Positions 40,124-43,208 of a stretch of 43,208 nt of DNA are shown one piece after another (the first letter of the stretch is position 1; every line of letters begins with the position of its first letter). The stretch comes from Elusimicrobia bacterium GWA2_66_18. GTDB lineage: Bacteria; Elusimicrobiota; Elusimicrobia; UBA1565; UBA9628. The stretch is taken from NCBI GenBank assembly GCA_001799675.1, contig MGTX01000033.1, positions 1 to 43,208 of the forward strand. Reading direction: 5' to 3'. The notes beneath the pieces were generated by a model, which was not told the DNA's origin, did no database searches, and worked only from the letters and a program-made list of their open reading frames with translations. The translations under genes were made by a program, and so were the position numbers.

Positions 40124-41116
40124 TCATGCCCAGCTGCGCAGGGCGAGGGCCGGATTCGCGCGCCCGGCGCCCGAGGCGCGTCCGGCGCGCAGCATCCGCG
40201 CGCCGACGTGCGCGATCATCGCCGCGTTGTCGGTGCAGAGGGCCCGCGACGGCAGGCGCACGCGCAGACCCGCGGCCTCTCCGCGCTCCTTCATGAGCCG
40301 CCGCAAGCGGGAGTTCGCCGCCACGCCGCCGCCGATCACGACGTCCTTCGCGCCGAAATGCCGCGCCGCGGCGAGCGTCTTGTCGACCAAGGTCTCGGCC
40401 ACGGCCTCCTGGAAGGAGGCGCAAAGGTCCGCCAGCCGTCGGCCCCGCACCGGGCGGGGATCGTCGCGAAGGTGATAGAGGACGGAGGTCTTGAGCCCCG
40501 AGAAGGAAAAATCCCAGCTGCCCTCCAGGAACGGACGCGGGAAATCGACGGCGGAGGGGTCGCCCTTCAGGGCGAAACGGTCGATCTCCGGTCCGCCGGG
40601 ATAACCCAGCCCGAAGAGGCGCGCGACCTTGTCGTAGGCCTCGCCGGCCGCGTCGTCGCGCGTGCGGCCGAGCACGCGGTAGCGGCCGGGGGCCTGCGCC
40701 AGCACCAGATCCGTGTGTCCTCCCGAGACGACCAGCGCCGCCAGGGGCCAGCGAAGGCTGTGTTCGAGCTCGGCCGCCAGGACATGCCCCTCGAGGTGGT
40801 TGACCCCGACCGAGGGGACATCCAGCAGGCGCGCCAAGGTCTGGCCCGCGACCTTGCCCACGAGGAGCGGTCCCATGAGGCCCGGACCGCGCGTGTAGGC
40901 GACCGCGTCCACGCGCCCGTCGGCGAGCGCCAGCGCCCGCTTCACGATCGGGACTATGTTGGCCAGGTGCGCGCGGGAGGCGAGTTCCGGCACGACGCCG
41001 CGGAAAGGTCGGTGCAGGGCGACCTGGGAGGAGACCACGTTCGAGAGGATGCGCCCCCCCGACACCACGGCGGCCGAGGTGTCGTCGCAGGAGGTCTCGA
41101 GGCCGAGGACCCTCAC
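40124..41116 (-). CDS. tsaD: tRNA threonylcarbamoyladenosine transferase TsaD
   Basis: 330 residues from a GTG that overlaps the protease stop as GTGA. ASKHA-fold motifs are present: N-terminal VLGLETSCDDTSAAVV, metal-binding HLEGH (residues ~106-110; the family pattern HxxxH), SGGHTDLV, GPEIDRF, FSFSGLKTSV, GGGVAANSRLR and the terminal CTDNAAMIA. TsaD transfers the threonylcarbamoyl group to A37 of tRNAs reading ANN codons, together with TsaB and TsaE. Complete and typical in length. Cytoplasmic housekeeping enzyme. Confidence 0.98.
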   Translation of the reverse strand: MRVLGLETSCDDTSAAVVSGGRILSNVVSSQVALHRPFRGVVPELASRAHLANIVPIVKRALALADGRVDAVAYTRGPGLMGPLLVGKVAGQTLARLLDVPSVGVNHLEGHVLAAELEHSLRWPLAALVVSGGHTDLVLAQAPGRYRVLGRTRDDAAGEAYDKVARLFGLGYPGGPEIDRFALKGDPSAVDFPRPFLEGSWDFSFSGLKTSVLYHLRDDPRPVRGRRLADLCASFQEAVAETLVDKTLAAARHFGAKDVVIGGGVAANSRLRRLMKERGEAAGLRVRLPSRALCTDNAAMIAHVGARMLRAGRASGAGRANPALALRSWA

Positions 41117-42405
41117 GGGGTCTGCGGATCCGTCTTCAATACGCCCAGGACCTCGCGCGCCTTCAGGAGCTCCGCGGCCCGATCCAGGGCCTCGTCGCGC
41201 ACGGAGTCCTCCGGCTTGACCGCAGAGCGAGGCTTCTCATCCTTGGCATAGATCGTCTCCCACTGAGCGTAGAGACGGCCCTCCGTCTCCGGCGTGATCT
41301 CGACCGCGATGTCGGGAGAGATGCCGCCGGTCTTGTGCTTCTCGTCGCGATGGATGGAACGTCCGCTCGGAGTGTAGTAGCGGGCCACGGTCAGCCGCAG
41401 CCCGGAACCGTCGGGCAGGGGGATAAGCGACTGCACGCTCGCCTTGCCGTAGCTGCGTTGGCCGACGACGACCGCGCGCTTGTGGTCCTGCATGGCGCCT
41501 GCGATAATCTCGGATCCGGAAGCCGAACCGCCGTTGACGAGGACGACCAGGGGCATCTCCGCATAAGGAGCCTTCGGACCCGCCGTGAAGTCCTGGCGGT
41601 TCTCCGCGCGGCGGCCCTGCGTGTAGACGATGAGTTTGCCGCCGCCCAGGAACAAAGACGCCGTCTCGACCGCTGCCGAGAGCAGGCCCCCGGGGTTATT
41701 GCGCAGGTCGAGAACCAGGCTGTTGGCTCCCTCCTTCTTGAGCTGCTTGAGCGCGCCGGTCAGGTCGTCGACCGTCTTGGCGCTGAACTCGATGATGCGC
41801 ACGTAGCCGACGCCGCCGTCGAGCTTGAGCCGGACCACGGACTCGATCTTGACCATCTCACGGACGATCTCGAATTCTCGAGATTTCCACGCGCCCTCTC
41901 CCGCCTCCTCGGGGCCGCGCAGGACCTTCAGCTTGACCTTGGCGCCGGGCGCGCCGCGCAGGCGCTTGAGCGCCTCGGTCATATCCATCTCCCTGGCCGA
42001 AACGCCGTCGATCTCGGCGATGCGGTCGTTGGGGAGCATCCCGAGACGGTAGGCGGGCGAGCCGGGCATGGGGGTGAGAACCGTCAACCACTCGCCCTTG
42101 ACGTTGAGGCGCAGGCCCACGCCCGCGAACTGACCCTCCGTCTCGGTCTTCATCTCGCGGTGCATGTCCGGCTCAAGGAACTGGGAATACGCGTCGAGGG
42201 TGCGCGTCATGCCCGCCGCCGCGCCGTAGACGAGCTTCTGGCTGTCCATCTCGTCGACATAATTATCCTGCACATAACCGAGGATGTCGACCAGCAATTT
42301 GAGCTGTTCATAGGTTTTGTCGTCCGGCGCCTTGGCGGCGCGGGCCGAGGAGCCGGCCAGCAAGGCCGCCGCGAGCGCGAAGGTGAACGTCCATCGGGTT
42401 CTCAT
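41113..42405 (-). CDS. ctpA: S41 C-terminal processing protease
   Basis: 430 residues. A signal peptide ends SSARAAKA. An N-terminal helical part (YVDEMDSQKLVYGAAAGM) and PDZ domain (~85-165: GVGLRLNVKGEWLTVLTPMP, then GMLPNDRIAEIDG) precede the protease core. This contains GYVRIIEFS, LVLDLRNNPGGLL, NGGSASGSEI with nucleophile Ser296, and GKASVQSL with Lys321, the 25-residue Ser/Lys spacing of the family. A periplasmic processing protease acting on C-termini of exported proteins, possibly with substrates among cell-wall enzymes. The ribosome-binding site AGAGGA lies seven bases upstream. Confidence 0.96.
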   Translation of the reverse strand: MRTRWTFTFALAAALLAGSSARAAKAPDDKTYEQLKLLVDILGYVQDNYVDEMDSQKLVYGAAAGMTRTLDAYSQFLEPDMHREMKTETEGQFAGVGLRLNVKGEWLTVLTPMPGSPAYRLGMLPNDRIAEIDGVSAREMDMTEALKRLRGAPGAKVKLKVLRGPEEAGEGAWKSREFEIVREMVKIESVVRLKLDGGVGYVRIIEFSAKTVDDLTGALKQLKKEGANSLVLDLRNNPGGLLSAAVETASLFLGGGKLIVYTQGRRAENRQDFTAGPKAPYAEMPLVVLVNGGSASGSEIIAGAMQDHKRAVVVGQRSYGKASVQSLIPLPDGSGLRLTVARYYTPSGRSIHRDEKHKTGGISPDIAVEITPETEGRLYAQWETIYAKDEKPRSAVKPEDSVRDEALDRAAELLKAREVLGVLKTDPQTP

Positions 42406-42417
42406 GTTCGTTCCTCT

Positions 42418-43208
42418 CTATCTTTTCTCGAGCCAGGCCAAGGGGTCTAAAGCCTCGGTCCCGCGTCGGATCTCGAGGTAGACGCTCCCCCCGGAGCCGT
42501 TCTTGGCGTCGCCGGCGCGGGCCAGGGCCTCCCCCGCGCCAACGTCGACGCCCTTCTGCTGGAGGAACTCCCCCAGCCCGCCGTACACGCTGAAGAACCC
42601 GCCGCCGTGGTCCAGGATCGCGACGCGGCCATAGGAGCGAAACGGGCCGGCGAAGATGAGCCGCCCGGCGGCCACCGCCGCGATGGGGGCCGACGCCGCA
42701 GAGCCGATGAGCAGACCCTGGTGGACCGACCAGGTCCCGAGTTCCGCGTTCCTCTCACGCCCGAAACCGCGCAGGACCTTCCCCTCCGCGGGCCAATGCA
42801 GGGAGTGCTTGGCGATGTCGAGCGTGGCGGCCGGGCCGGACTTGCGCCAGCGACCCGCCTGAGCGATGCGGTCAAGCAGCGCGTTGAGGGCCCGCGCGGA
42901 CTCCTCCAGTTCCTTGGCGCGCAGCGCCGCCTGCGCGACCCGCGACTGGGTCCTCTCGAGCTCGGCCTTCTTCGTCTCGTACTCGCGGCGGTGGCCGTCG
43001 CGGACAGACTGGGCCTTGCGCCGCCTGTCGGAGAGTTCCTGGGCGCGGCTCTTCGCCGCGGCCTCGTCCTCCTCGGTCTTGCGCTTGAAGCCCTGCAAGC
43101 CCCGCAGGTGCCGCGCCTTCTCCATGATGGCGACGCGCCGAAACTCGTCGGCCCACAGCTCGCGCGAACCGTGGAAGTCCGAACGTCCCGCCGACGCCGC
43201 GGCGAGGC
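42418..43208 (-). CDS. EnvC-like murein hydrolase activator (partial, N-terminus outside the window)
   Basis: The frame is open to the window edge; about 262 residues are visible. Upstream is a charged coiled coil (ELWADEFRRVAIMEKARHL, then repeated Lys/Glu/Arg heptads). The C-terminal LytM/M23 domain (~125 residues) includes LRGFGRERN, SVHQGLLIGS, AAVAAGRLIFAG, YGRVAILDHGGGFFSVYGGL and VYLEIRRGTEALDPLAWL. The metal ligands of active M23 peptidases are mostly missing: HxGxD is HQGLL, the YxHL His is Gly, and HLHFE is replaced by VYLEI. This is the degenerate form found in EnvC/NlpD activators, which turn on amidases at division. It lies 12 bases upstream of the S41 protease gene. Confidence 0.88.
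   Translation of the reverse strand, partial: LAAASAGRSDFHGSRELWADEFRRVAIMEKARHLRGLQGFKRKTEEDEAAAKSRAQELSDRRRKAQSVRDGHRREYETKKAELERTQSRVAQAALRAKELEESARALNALLDRIAQAGRWRKSGPAATLDIAKHSLHWPAEGKVLRGFGRERNAELGTWSVHQGLLIGSAASAPIAAVAAGRLIFAGPFRSYGRVAILDHGGGFFSVYGGLGEFLQQKGVDVGAGEALARAGDAKNGSGGSVYLEIRRGTEALDPLAWLEKR

Noticed and set aside
42418..43208. Active M23 endopeptidase
   Set aside because: Three of the metal-ligand positions are replaced (HQGLL, YGGL, VYLEI), so the domain fits a non-catalytic EnvC-type activator.

Overview
All 36 genes recognised in this 43.2 kb window lie on the minus strand, so gene order runs from high to low coordinates. GC content is high (roughly two thirds, read by eye). 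Signal peptides, a secretin, PorV-like outer-membrane barrels, a degenerate EnvC-type LytM protein and Tad pilus genes indicate a Gram-negative, diderm bacterium. The mix (tandem Flp pilins with a G|Q-[ST]-A-V-E-Y cleavage site, FlgD/sorting-domain-like repeats next to a PorV-like barrel, Gly/Ala/Ser-rich membrane proteins) would fit Elusimicrobiota or a neighbouring phylum. That placement is inference only. No rRNA, tRNA, CRISPR array, insertion sequence or integrase was seen, and no gene-free stretch exceeds 300 bases; the longest is about 165 bases (1061-1224).

Region by region, in transcription order. (A) 43208-38527: housekeeping envelope block with an EnvC-like murein hydrolase activator (cut by the window edge), an S41 C-terminal processing protease, TsaD and a DUF2723 membrane protein. 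(B) 38509-30793: surface proteins. These are a PorV-like barrel with a coiled-coil tail, a coiled-coil/TM/beta-propeller protein, a 1128-residue protein with six FlgD-like repeats and a sorting-domain-like C-terminus, and a second PorV-like barrel. (C) 30734-16272: one long Tad-type pilus operon: two Flp pilins, TadE-like, CpaB, a very short secretin, a fused TadZ/CpaE-TadA/CpaF ATPase, TadB with an unusual exported N-terminal domain, TadC, a TPR lipoprotein-like/periplasmic protein, a HAMP-PAS sensor, a small membrane protein, then four signalling proteins (pseudo-receiver DNA-binding regulator, stand-alone receiver, membrane histidine kinase, receiver-kinase hybrid). (D) 16198-14448: NarL-type response regulator and a DUF2332 protein. 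(E) 14401-11044: TadG-like and TadE-like proteins with a divergent FtsH-type AAA protease. (F) 10929-1225: six consecutive genes for single-N-terminal-TM, Gly/Ala/Ser-rich low-complexity proteins with no recognised function. (G) 1060-1: two tandem coiled-coil paralogues.

The most interesting part is E+F. Six low-complexity membrane proteins share an architecture and short motifs, and are transcribed from two promoters that carry the same -35/N17/TACACT core plus an identically placed upstream element (TTACC-N3-TTTTTAC on the + strand). The flp promoter has the same core without the upstream element. Together with the TadE/TadG pair and the private FtsH-like protease, this looks like an undescribed envelope apparatus linked to, and perhaps co-regulated with, the Tad pilus. 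Several genes appear to have leaderless or nearly leaderless mRNAs.
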